From positions 11,272,983-11,336,982 of the forward strand of contig NC_058337.1 of NCBI RefSeq assembly GCF_905475395.1: DNA of 64,000 nt, in the 5' to 3' direction. Every line of letters starts with the position of its first letter. The stretch's first letter is position 1. The DNA is from Chrysoperla carnea (taxonomy: Eukaryota > Arthropoda > Insecta > Neuroptera > Chrysopidae). The translations under genes were made by a program, and so were the position numbers. Shown here one piece after another: positions 36,401 to 46,857 of the stretch. Below the pieces are notes generated by a model that saw only the letters and a list, made by a program, of their open reading frames with translations, was not told the DNA's origin and did not search any database.

Positions 36401-39400
36401 TTTCTGTCAAAATATCCTCACTGATTGCTTGGGAAAATTTTAAATATTCCTCACGGTAAACTGGACAATATGTGATGGGCCGATCAAACCACTAAAAGTT
36501 GATTTATGAATTAATTCATTAATTGTTTCAAATCTTAACTTTTAACCCTTCGATTGCCTGTTGGCGTGTGATAGACCTCGGAAGGTCTTCTAATTTTTTA
36601 ATTTAGTCTCTGGCAATAGTGTGCGCCTGGGCAGCTAAAACTAGAAAGGGTCAGCCAAACCACCCGTATCACCGCTTAAAAAAGTTGAAAATGACTTCAT
36701 TTGTAATTTGATCTGCTCTATCGATTACATAATAAAATCAGCCCCCTGCTCATAATGGAAGGGATGGTTTCAATCACACTCCCAAACCACTCCCAAAATG
36801 TACGTCGGATCATTCTGATCAAAAGCTGTTACGGCCACAAATCTTTTTAACGAGTAGTTTTCGAGTTACGGGCGATCTTTTGATCAGGACGATTCGAAGA
36901 ACATTTTGGGGGCGGTTTTGAAAAAGTTTCACAAAAAACCGTTTTAATATCTAATCTTGCAGGTTTCTTTTTGCAATTGGGAGAGAGGAAAAGTGTCAAA
37001 GTATCAATTTTATTTTGTCTATTCTTCAAAGATTGTGCATTGGTGGATAAGTCCTTATGAAAAGAAGCCCTTATTATGGAAAAGTATACATATGCATTGT
37101 ATATTTTAAATAGCTATAATAAAATTTCACTACTAATATTTTTTTCTCATTTTTTCACGAGGCAAACGAAGGGTTAAACCAATTAATTTACCGTATCTTC
37201 TTTTTCTGTTATATATGCTGTTGGTATTGGTTGCCACAGCAGCCGATGATCCCATTGTTGAGCTTTTACGGGTGGAAATAATCCAGCCAAAACCAATTGT
37301 GCACTCATTTTTGTACGATCATAATCAGTTGATATTGTTTGAACAATTTCTGAATTATAAAATTCACCCAAAAAATTGTTATAACGTTTACGCAGCATTT
37401 GACCTAAACGATATGCTCGAAGTTTGCCATTCTAAAAATATCGTAAATTGAAATAAATCATATTATTTCTTACTTCTTTCTCTATTTTTACAAATTTTAT
37501 TAATATTATTATTATTATCTCGTTTAGTGATCAAAAAAGAAATAAAAAATGATGGCTAAAAATGTCGAGCTTACGGCACTATCGTAAAAAAAATAAATAA
37601 ATAACACGCTTTTGTAACAAGCAGAACTAAAAGGTAGAGAATAATTTCTTTAAATTCAAAAAAATAATTTTATCGTAAAAAAGCGTGGGATGCTAAATTT
37701 CAATTATTGTAAATTTTTTATTAATATTGGTAAAAGTAAAGTCTTCATAAAATATTTTAAAAAGCACCCCACTTTTTTTACGAGAAAATAATTTTTTTGA
37801 ATTTAAAGAATTATTCCCTACCTTTTAACTCAGCTAGTTACAAAAGCCCGTTTTTTAGTTTTTTTAGACTATTATTTATTTATCAAAAATTCATTACAAA
37901 TATGATTATTCCTGAAAATCCTGCTCAAGATAATCAAATAAATTTACTAAATTATTATATTGTCACCGGTCTTCGTTATCGTTATTCAGTGTGAAATTCG
38001 GCATAGCAACACTTTTTCCAGTTATTGCTTAAGGGATTTCCAGCATGGTAATTGCAGTTTCTATGCTAAAACTATGATATAACCCGCTTTTCGACAGAAT
38101 TTAACGAGAAATTATATTTAAGAACTTAATAGGGCTTACTATTAAATCCCGAAGTTTCAAAAATTTTGACCCTTTAACCAATTTACGTTAAAATTAATGT
38201 CTCGAAAACGAAAATTAATATCAAACATTATTTTTATTTATTTTATTTCAAAAACTTTCTTAAACAAATTTCTTATCGTACCTACTTTCTTCAATTCTGT
38301 CGAGATAATTTTTTAATATCATAAAAAATAGCTGGGAAGACAGTGAGTTTTACATGCTTTGAATGAGAAAATCGCGAAGATTGTAGCTGATTATCTAGGA
38401 ATCTAAAGTAACAAAAATTTTGCACCTTCGAGATCTCACAGCTAATATTTTTCTGTGAAAAAAATAGGCAAAATCTCTCGACAAGTGCTCTCATGCTGGA
38501 AATACCTTAAGAACACGATATAAAATTAAATTAGCCCATTTATATAAATAATTTGAATTGTTACCATTTCCCAGAATTCAATGATAAATTCCGGCAAAAC
38601 GGTGATGATAGAATAAGTTAAATATAAAAAGAATTTTCGATATTGAAGCTATTTACATAGTTGAACTGGTCACTTCGACTCGGCTATTAAGTGTATGAAA
38701 CTAATTGAATTTTTACTTACGTTTGTCAGTTGTCCAAGTGATAATGGATAAAAGTCGATATTTATATTTGGATCATTTGGGTAGGATTCAGTTTCATCAA
38801 TCATTCGGTCTCCATGTCGAAAAATCTATTACGAAAAAAATATATATAAAAGCTATCTTTGTAAATTATGTTCGATTACAAAATTAGTCAATTGCTAAAA
38901 CGACAAAATATTTTTACTCGTATTTGAAATTTTATATTCTCTTGTATTATACAGACGCTCGGATATAATTAGGTACTTTACTAATTAATGAATCATCCAA
39001 TCATCTTAGGGTTTCATCTCGGAATCTAACAAAATAATCTGAATTTTTGAACAAACTTTTACTTTGATAGTACAAATGTTGTCTCAAAAGTCACATATGG
39101 TCTTAGATATTCAAGGTCAAAGGTCTCGAAAATCAGTTTTTTTTAATATCTCGTTTCTTTTGCCTTCAATCGCATTAACATTTCTTATAAAAGTTTTAGA
39201 AGATGAAATTTTCTACAAATTTTGTCTGAAACATTTATTTGTACGTTGAACCGTTTTATATAAAATAGTGCGCTCAGCTTAACGCACTTCAGTGCTGGGT
39301 CAATATTTATAAATATCACTATCACTACATAGTATAAAACAAAGTCGCTTTCTCTGTCCCTATGTCCCTATGTCCCTTTGTATGCTTAAATCTTTGAAAC

Positions 39401-42400
39401 TACACAACGGATTTTGATGCGGTTTTTTTTAATAGATAGAGTGATTCAAGAGGAAGGTTTATATGTATAATAACATCCATTAATGTGATGTGTAAAAATA
39501 AAATAAATAGTTAAAAATGTAAAAAGTAAATAAGTAAAAATGTAGTGTATGAATTTAGATATTCCAAAGATAGCAGGAAATCTTCATGGTATAGGGAAAG
39601 GGGGATTGTTTTACTCCAAATTTAACGCGTGCGGGCCACGGGCAGTAATGAATAAATCAAAAGTACTGGATCGATTTTAATCACATAGGCTATATATTTC
39701 ATACCCGTGCGAGGCCAGAGCGGGCCGCTATGTTTTTATATACAACGTTCACAGTTTTTCTGTAGTGTATTTAGTATCAGCATTGGACCGGAGCGAAGCC
39801 GGGGCGGGTCGCTAGTAAGGTATAAAGTAATTATTTAAGTAGTATTTAATGAATAATTAAGAAAAAAAACCGCTTATTAGACTGGGATGTACGTTTGACT
39901 CTGTTTATTATATGGTTTTTTCACTTAATTTGATTTGGTTTATATTGACACTGCGTTTAGGTGCGCATAGCTGAGCGCTCCAATATCTGTGCCCTCTATT
40001 TCAAAAACGGTTCAACGTATAAAAAAAGCCTTCAGACAAACATTATCTCAACGATACGTATTTAAGTGCAGGGTCAATATTTATAAATTAAAGGTATTAT
40101 TAAATAATTATTTAAATAGAATTTAATCGATAATTAAGTGAAAAAACACAGGACAGGATCTATCGTGAATCCCAGTTTATTATGCGGTATTTTCCTTAAA
40201 TATTGTTCATTAAATACTACTTAAATAATTATATAATACCTTATATTTGTAAATATTGATCCAGCACTGAAGTGCATTAAACAATGTACACCATCTTCTG
40301 CGCCCTCTATTTCAAAATCGGTTCAACATACAAAAAAAAGTTCGAGACGAAATTTGTAGAAAATTTTATCTTGTTAAACTTTTATAATAAATGTTAATGC
40401 GATTGAAGGCAAAGGAAACGTGATAATCACAAAAAACTAATTTTCGAGACATTTGACCTTGAATATCTAAAGACGCGCACGTTGACCATATGTGACTTTT
40501 GAGACAACATTTGTACTTTCAAAATAAAGGTTTGTACAAAAATTCAGCTTATTCCGTTAGATTCCGAGGTTAATCACTTATTTTGACCAAGATGGTCGGG
40601 TAATGATGATTCAATCTAATTATACATAAAAGGGGGTTTCATGCATAATTTGAGGGTTGAAAGGGAACCTTTCTGTTTTTTTATATGTTGTTTGGGTTGT
40701 AAAGGCAGATCATGCCGAAAAATGAGGAAAACTTCGAAAATTTTGACTTTATTTCAGTTTTTGCCAATTTTGACCTAGAAAGATTGATTTTTCATCGAAC
40801 ACTGTAGCATTTATTTTCAAGAAGGTTAAATTTGCAACAATTTGAGATCAAATCGGCTTTTATAGAACCAATAGTTTCGGAGGTACAGCTTTTCAAAGTT
40901 TGTCTATTTTTTCAAATTTTTCGTATCTTGTAAACCGTGAGAGATAGAACAAAAGTTTAAATATAAAAAAATATAAAAAATTATCCAAATTGCCCTGACG
41001 CTCGTTCATTCTTAGCTAATGGAACTAATAATATCTATTGAATAAATTTAAAAAAAAATAGTAGTTAACTACGAACCTTGACCCTTTTACAACCTTAATA
41101 AAATTCAAAATATCTTAAAAAACATATTTCTTTTTAAATAATTTAGTTAGTTTTCATTAATTAAAAAAAAAAAAGAAAGTTTTTTATAATAATTAATTTA
41201 AGTTTAATTGGAGTCAGACTAATTATATAATTATAAAATTGACATGAGATAAGATATTTTTTATATAAATAATTTTGTTAAAAATTAATTTTTACAAATT
41301 TTCCATTCGACAACAAACAAATAATACTTCCGGACAACTAGCAACGGAGATACAGTAATGCACAATAACATTAACAGATAAAAAAAAATTAAACTCTTGT
41401 GCTACAAATTCATCACGAAATTTCGGATCTCTTCCATTTTTCGATGCGATGTACTTAGAATTAATAATAGGTTATAGGAATTTATAGGAATTAAATAATA
41501 GGTTAGAATTAATTAAAATAGGCAGTAAATCAGAATTATTGTAACTAAAAATTTAAACCTCTCGACTCTGACTGAGACTGATAGGCCAATAACCGGGTAT
41601 TTTTTTTCTGCAATTTACTGTAGAAATTTTTTTCGTAATGGAATATGTTCAAGGGTATTATCCGAGTGTAAACCTTAATCCAATCTTGGAAAACACATTT
41701 TATAAAATATCTCGTAAACCATCTCGGGCATAGTACAACAAAAATATTAGGGATCATTTTCATAGAGAATAACATTTTCTATAACTTTTATTCAATTTTT
41801 TTTTTTTTTTTTATATAATGCATAGATTTTTATTTATACAACCCCAAACTTTTCTTAATATGATGATATAAAAAAGAAAAATTATGACAATAAATATAAA
41901 TAATAAATATTTCAGTTTTTGTCGATTCTGAACTGGAAGGACTGGTTTTTCATCAAAAACTGTAATAGTTAATGGAGGGTTAAATTTGCAATCATTTGAA
42001 ACCAAGCCGATTTTTATAGGACCGATAGTTTTAGAGATACAGTTTTTCAAAGTTTTTCTATTTTTTCAAGTTACACTATTTTACGCAAAATTTCATCAGA
42101 GAGATATTTAAAATAATAACAACGATTCTTAAACTAGAACAAATTTGCAATTTTCTAATATATATAATTCTGTGAGGTTTTCTTTCACTTAGGGCTCGGT
42201 TTCAATATATAAACTAATAATGGGCCGGAATAATGATAAAACTGAATACTTACAATCGGGCTAGTTTCGTTGATATTACATAAAACGTATTTTTATGTGC
42301 ATAACATTAAAATATGAAAACAATGTATTTGTTTATAACAATTTTTTAAACAACAATTGTAAAAAATTTGAAAAAATTATTTTTATGTAGCTTTTAACTA

Positions 42401-43646
42401 TAAAAAATTAAAACAATTAAAAAAATTTTTTTCATGACTTTTTTTCATTTGTTAATTTTCAAATGTTAATAACAAATTGAAAAATCAAAATTTTAAAATT
42501 TTAAAAACGGTAGTTTATTTGTAAGCCTAATAAGAATAACTTCACGGAGGGAAAAAAATTCTGGGGTTTTAATTTAATAATTATCGGAGATTTTATGTTA
42601 TATGTTAACATTCTGTATAGAAAAAATTGTTAGTTAACAATTACATAACTAATGGAAAATTTGGGAAAAAAATTTTTAAACCACGGATTATTGTTTATTC
42701 ATGTATCTCAAAACTACATTAATTTTTTTATTTTTTAATATTGATATTTTATATGTTTAAATAATTTTTTTTGTTAGTAGGTCTCAGAGACAGAACGCGC
42801 GCGAGAGACAGACTGGTCGTATTTTGCGCTATTTTCAAGGCTCTGTAAAAATTATAAATATTAGAGATACAATTTCGTTGTCGGAACTTTATTTTAGGAA
42901 ATTTCTTCATCTTTTTGGACCTTCTTTCAGACTTTGAAAATTTTCAATATTTTTTGAGTTATTCAAAAAAAACTGAGCCCCCTATTTTATTTTTCACTTA
43001 ATTGTTTATAACTTTTGCAATTTTTTTCAGCGCCATTTCGGATTTTTCAGTAAACTTTCTACATAAAATTACGAATCGAATGACACCTGTTTCGTAATTT
43101 TCGGAGAATATACAAAAAAGTTAGAAAAAATCGTACATGTGAACTGGACTATAGTCGTATCAAGAGGAATAAAAACAGAAATATTTGTTTTTTGATGTAG
43201 AATAAAATGGTAAAAATTTTGTTTATTAAAATTTTCAATAGTTTTGGAAATGTGGCCATATAAACAATTAATTTGTTTATAACAAATCCCCCCCCCACTC
43301 TGAGGGATGAGCAAGTTGAAAATTCAGATTCAGCGGGTCAAAATACGTCGAAATACACCTTCTTGTTCGGTGGGACCTATAAATGTATTCAAAACCGACT
43401 CAGCGCTGAAAATGATCAAAATAATATTTTGATTTTAACCAGCAATTTCTTATTGTTATCATTGTAGAATAAAAATAACTTGAAATTACTGAAATATACA
43501 AAAAAGAATTTACCAACCACATGAACTTGAAGCACAGTTTCACTTAAAATATCACTTTCGTCACCATAAATTAATTTGATTGAACAATATAACGTAATAC
43601 CAAATAAACACAAGAGAAGCATACGTGTTACTGTCATCTTTAACAT
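33451..43646 (-). CDS. Secreted histidine acid phosphatase, downstream tandem copy (venom/lysosomal acid phosphatase-like), 7 exons, 391 aa
   Basis: Predicted to hydrolyse phosphate monoesters by a phosphohistidine mechanism, in the lysosome or outside the cell. Exons, 5' to 3' on the minus strand: 43646-43518, 38825-38721, 37431-37192, 36491-36306, 35327-35204, 35139-34922 and 33624-33451 (TGA at 33453-33451). Splice sites are AG/GT throughout, though the first donor (GTTGGT) is weak. A hydrophobic N-terminus (LLLCLFGITL) suggests a signal peptide; a second Met at codon 4 is an alternative start. Catalytic RHGDR is at residues 46-50, with Met where many relatives have Pro two residues on. 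DYDRTKMSAQLVLAGLFP supplies the second phosphate-binding Arg. The acid/base motif is SGHETN (His293-Glu294), so Glu replaces the family's usual Asp. Cys in TYCPVY, PGCLGSFCEI and TLECG fit the family disulfides. NLT and NYT are possible glycosylation sites. No membrane anchor is seen at the C-terminus (HTFPKY). A poly(A) signal lies at 33407-33402. The next gene upstream is its paralogue. Confidence 0.93.
34022..34145 (+). repeat. Repeat family L, copy L1
   Basis: ATGTTAAGTGGTATAATGTG then AGCTATTAAAATTATCATGTA and ACTTATATAAAGTACAC recur with scattered changes at 58,968-59,085 in the same orientation. It lies in intron 6 of the downstream phosphatase gene. Confidence 0.7.
34294..34898. repeat. 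Foldback element in phosphatase intron 6
   Basis: TAAGGTAGTACGAGCACCAA near 34,294 is matched by the complement of TTGGTGCTCGTACATCCTTA at 34,874-34,893. Pairing continues inward over CAATTTTA and weakens. The element fills most of the last intron, ending about 25 bp before exon 6. Confidence 0.7.
35660..35790 (+). repeat. Repeat family K, copy K1
   Basis: GTGTGTCGCATTTAAGATGA, TCATTTGTAGGAATATCGAT and CACAGTCATACAGGGGGATG are the inverted counterpart of 56,230-56,355. It lies in intron 4 of the downstream phosphatase gene. Confidence 0.7.
36775..36925. repeat. Short foldback in phosphatase intron 3
   Basis: CCAAACCACTCCCAAAATGT and GATCATTCTGATCAAAAGC (36,782-36,826) pair with the complement of GATCTTTTGATCAGGACGAT and ACATTTTGGGGGCGGTTTTG (36,870-36,919). 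Confidence 0.7.
37600..37850. repeat. Foldback in phosphatase intron 2
   Basis: CACGCTTTTGTAACAAGCAG and AAAAGGTAGAGAATAATTTC near 37,604-37,650 are matched by the complement of ATTCCCTACCTTTTAACTCA and TAGTTACAAAAGCCCG near 37,810-37,850. Pairing runs inward through TTTAAATTCAAAAAAATAAT and the AAAGCGTGGGATGC segment. Confidence 0.8.
38022..38515. repeat. Foldback in phosphatase intron 2, next to exon 2
   Basis: TTGCTTAAGGGATTTCCAGC near 38,026 is complementary, with few mismatches, to GCTGGAAATACCTTAAGAAC near 38,494. Inner pairing is weaker. Confidence 0.65.
39010..40600. repeat. Foldback family D, copy D2, interrupted by C3
   Basis: CTCGGAATCTAAC and GTACAAATGTTGTCTCAAAA then GTCACATATGG near 39,018-39,100 are matched by the complement near 40,490-40,575. 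Arms continue over CCTTCAATCGCATTAACATT and ACGTTGAACCG. The middle repeats the GGTCAATATTTATAAAT segment near 39,300 and 40,072. Repeat C3 splits the left middle part. It sits in intron 1 of the downstream phosphatase gene. Confidence 0.8.
39324..39816 (-). repeat. Repeat family C, copy C3, nested in D2
   Basis: On the minus strand it starts ACTAGCGACCCGCCCCGGCT and ends AAGCGACTTTGTTTTATACT then ATGTAG. It shares the conserved 3' region (AATCCGTTGTGTAGTTTCAA) with C2 and C4 but has a different, C1-like 5' end. D2 sequence on either side is contiguous at about 40,080. Confidence 0.85.
40750..40925 (+). repeat. Repeat family I, copy I1
   Basis: AGGTTAAATTTGCAACAATTTGA and AATAGTTTCGGAGGTACAGCT, TTTTCAAAGTTTGTCTATTTTTT recur at 41,910-42,075. 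It is followed by TCTTGTAAACCGTGAGAGAT, a module shared with families A and H. Confidence 0.6.
41910..42075 (+). repeat. Repeat family I, copy I2
   Basis: Second copy, same orientation: CAGTTTTTGTCGATTCTGAA, GGGTTAAATTTGCAATCATT, ATAGTTTTAGAGATACAG. Both copies lie in intron 1 of the downstream phosphatase gene. Confidence 0.6.
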
Positions 43647-46077
43647 TTTTTCTTTAAATACTAATAAACAACAACATAAACAAGTTTGTTTTTAATTATC
43701 ACCTACAAGTCAAATTAAATCGTAAAATCAATCTACAAACAAGAAACTGTAAAGTGTGTGTGTAATACCTTGTACGTTTATAGGCATATTAAATTAGATC
43801 ATAGACAATATTATCAACTTACAAAGTAATTAATAATATAGTACAATTATTCATTTGTTGCAACAACAAACAATTTAGACCGTGGGACATCACGATTTAA
43901 AAAAAATGATGAATACTACTCCAGTAAACGATGCTTACACCTCCAAATTGTTTTCTACAGTTACGATTGACCTGGAAATTTGGAATTAAGCTTTGTTCAC
44001 CCTCTAGATCAAAAGTTATATGGTGCCTAGTGGTGCTTTTGCCCAGGGGGTGATAACTACCAATTCTAAGGGGGGGGGGTATATATGTTGAAAATGGTAA
44101 CGGAAATCGATAAAGCGGTGAGATCAAAGCAAAAAATGTCATTAGAATATAATTCGAAAACTCAAAACTTTCTTAATTATGGCGATTGATATTAGTATTG
44201 AACGTTAATTAACTGTAAACTTGGACGTTGGACGTTTTTTGAAAATATCATATACTTTTTAAAATACAATAAATTATCTTGAAAAGGAACAAAGTTTCGA
44301 ATCATTGGCACGAAAATTAACGGAGTTAAAATGAAAAGAAAAGTTTCTCATACCCTTTTTTTAGATTTATTCAGCCAAAACTGATAAATCCTCCTCTGAC
44401 GAAATATTAGGGATGGTAAATTTCTGGCGAATCTATTCAGGTTTCGAAGGGTCTATTCCGAAAATAGGGTTTCTATCATTTGTCTTCATTCAAAACCAAT
44501 AATTTCGATTCAAGTATATTATTGATTAGGGACTCCTACGTACTCAACACCGTACTCAAAAAGGCTACGTAAATGAGTTCAGCCGACATAAAGTTTTATT
44601 TGAAGCCTAAGCCACTTTTTCGCTTACAGAGTATGTAAAAAGTCCAGGTCACCTTTTCGAATATAGAATTGAATAATCATAAAAGAGGTAACGACTTGAA
44701 TTTCAAAAGGTTTTCATGCAGCCCTTAATTATAATATTAATTTATCAATATTAAAACATTGTGTTAAAAAGATAGCAATTTGCTAAAAGTTCAAGAACAT
44801 AGTTATTCTGTAGATAGCATAGATATTCGGTAGAAGACCTTCAAAGGAATCAACAGTCTATTTTTATATGTTAGGAAATGGTGAATAGTATCACCATCTA
44901 TATTTCAACAAAATACTCTGTCAAAAAGGTTGCAGGTAAGATTTCAAGTATTTTTTTTCCATGGATTGGCTCCTAGACTATTATATTTGATAACATTTAA
45001 CCGGTATGTTTTTTTTTACAGAATAATAAAAATAAACAAAGGAAAAACAAATAAAAGAGATGATAATGTTGTTTGATTAGAAAATATATAATTAATTGAA
45101 CTTATTATCTGTTTAAAATTATTGGATAGGTTGTAAAAATTCTGTACTGTGAAAACAACTCGCACTGATAAAACTACTGCTCAGTTAAAAACAATCACTA
45201 ATATATTATATAATACATTTGTATAAGAATCCAAAATAATCAACTATTTAGTCGCATAAAGGAATACATAAAATAACCATTCTTAGGGAGTCCTTTGTAA
45301 CAGCTCCGATTTTGCTGATTTTATTTTTCAATATGAGTCTTTTTGTATATATATATTATTGGATATTATTTAAAATCAGAGACATTTCAGAGGGGGGAAC
45401 TAATCTGGAGGGGGGAAAGGCAATGTCTCGACTAATATATCGACACCCAGCCTAAATCGCTAATGATAGAAGCTTAAAAATTCGTGGGAATATTCATTTT
45501 ATACTGTAGGTGTCATTTAAGAAAGGATTTTTCGAAATTCATCCCCTAAAGAGGTGAAATAGGGGATGAAAAATGACATGAAAATATTAACCGGTTTTAA
45601 AAATTCCTTCACCTATAAAATTCTACATAATCCGAAATGATCCGAAAAGAATTTCATAACATTCGGTCGAGCCGTTTCGAGTCGGTCTAGCTGTTTCCTA
45701 AATTTTATACTTATCAAAAACAAAAAACAAAAACAACAAAAAATGATAACAACTTCGTTGAGGTACCGATCGAAGCGTATTAACGGCAATATGATCCGAA
45801 AAGAATTTCTTTACATTCGATCATAGTTTTTATTTTTTGAAATTTTATAATCTTATATTATGCTGGGAAATTATTCGTGTTGACATCAAGGGTCGCACCA
45901 GACTCTATTCAAGGGTTGTTTTTATTTGAGTCTCAAAAAAAATTCTTAAAAATATAAACACTATATACAGGTGATCCATTTTAACAAGACATTTTTCTTA
46001 CCTGTTTTAATTTTATCAGCGGTTTCTTGTTTGGAAACAATTTGATTCCTTGGAGTTATTTGTTGTAATTTTTGGGA
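43647..46077. other. Interval between the two phosphatase genes
   Basis: Would include the promoter of the downstream copy near 43.7 kb and the 3' flank of the upstream copy. No convincing TATA box or initiator could be chosen. Contains a G-run at about 44,070 and G-rich AGAGGGGGGAAC/GGAGGGGGGAAAG near 45,390-45,420. AATAGGGGATGAAAAATGAC near 45,560 is repeat-like. Confidence 0.45.
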
Positions 46078-46799
46078 TATACAGGGTGGACCATTATAAT
46101 CTATAATGGCTAATAGCTCGTTTTGTAGTTAGCCAATGAAAAATAACTTACCCAAAAGTTGCAGAGTTTGATGGGAGACATCATGTTCTGACATCAGATT
46201 GGAGATTAAGAGTCAATTTAGTTCCTAAAAGGTAAGAGATATTTTTACACTTTAAATTAGAAAGTTGACCCTCATAAAAAATTATCATTTTTTATTTAAA
46301 ACATTTTTTCGAAAATCGATAGCTTTCGTAAAAATATGTCATTATTGCATTAAATCGAAAGAAAACTCGCTATCTACCGAAAAATTCTTTTACCAAAAGT
46401 TGTCAAGGACAATAGAGTACATTCGCTTGTGTCCATGACTTTGATCTGAAATTCTAGTTTCAAGGTCATTTGGACCTTGATCTACAAATTTACCTGAAGA
46501 ATTATCTTGAAAATTTACCTGGTCTTAAAAGTTATTAGTACAGACGAATAACCCTTTTTGCTCTTGATAATTTTTGCCCATAAAATTTTTCTAACAGACG
46601 CGTATTTTCGATGAAATGCAATAATAATCTATTTTTCCGAAAGCAAACAGCTTTCGAATAAATGTATTAAATAAAAAAAGGCAGTTTTTTATTAGAACCA
46701 ACTTTCTAATTTAAAGTGTTATTCTATGTCTCGCCTTTTCGGATCTACATTGACTATTATTATTAATCATCTTATATTAAAATGGTCCCAACCTGTATA
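46078..46799. repeat. Foldback family J, copy J1, with terminal inverted repeats
   Basis: Left end TATACAGGGTGGACCATTAT and right end, complemented, TATACAGGTTGGGACCATTT. Inner arms also pair: ACTTTAAATTAGAAAGTTGA near 46,250 with its complement near 46,710, and CATTATTGCATTAAATCGAA near 46,340 with its complement near 46,610. It lies immediately beyond the 3' end of the upstream phosphatase gene. Confidence 0.75.
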
Positions 46800-46857
46800 G
46801 GTAAACAAAAGAAACTTATAATTAAGGAAACTTCAAAATAAATAATAAATAATTTAT

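Noticed and set aside
44066..44076. G-run as a G-quadruplex element
   Set aside because: A single G tract without the needed neighbouring tracts.
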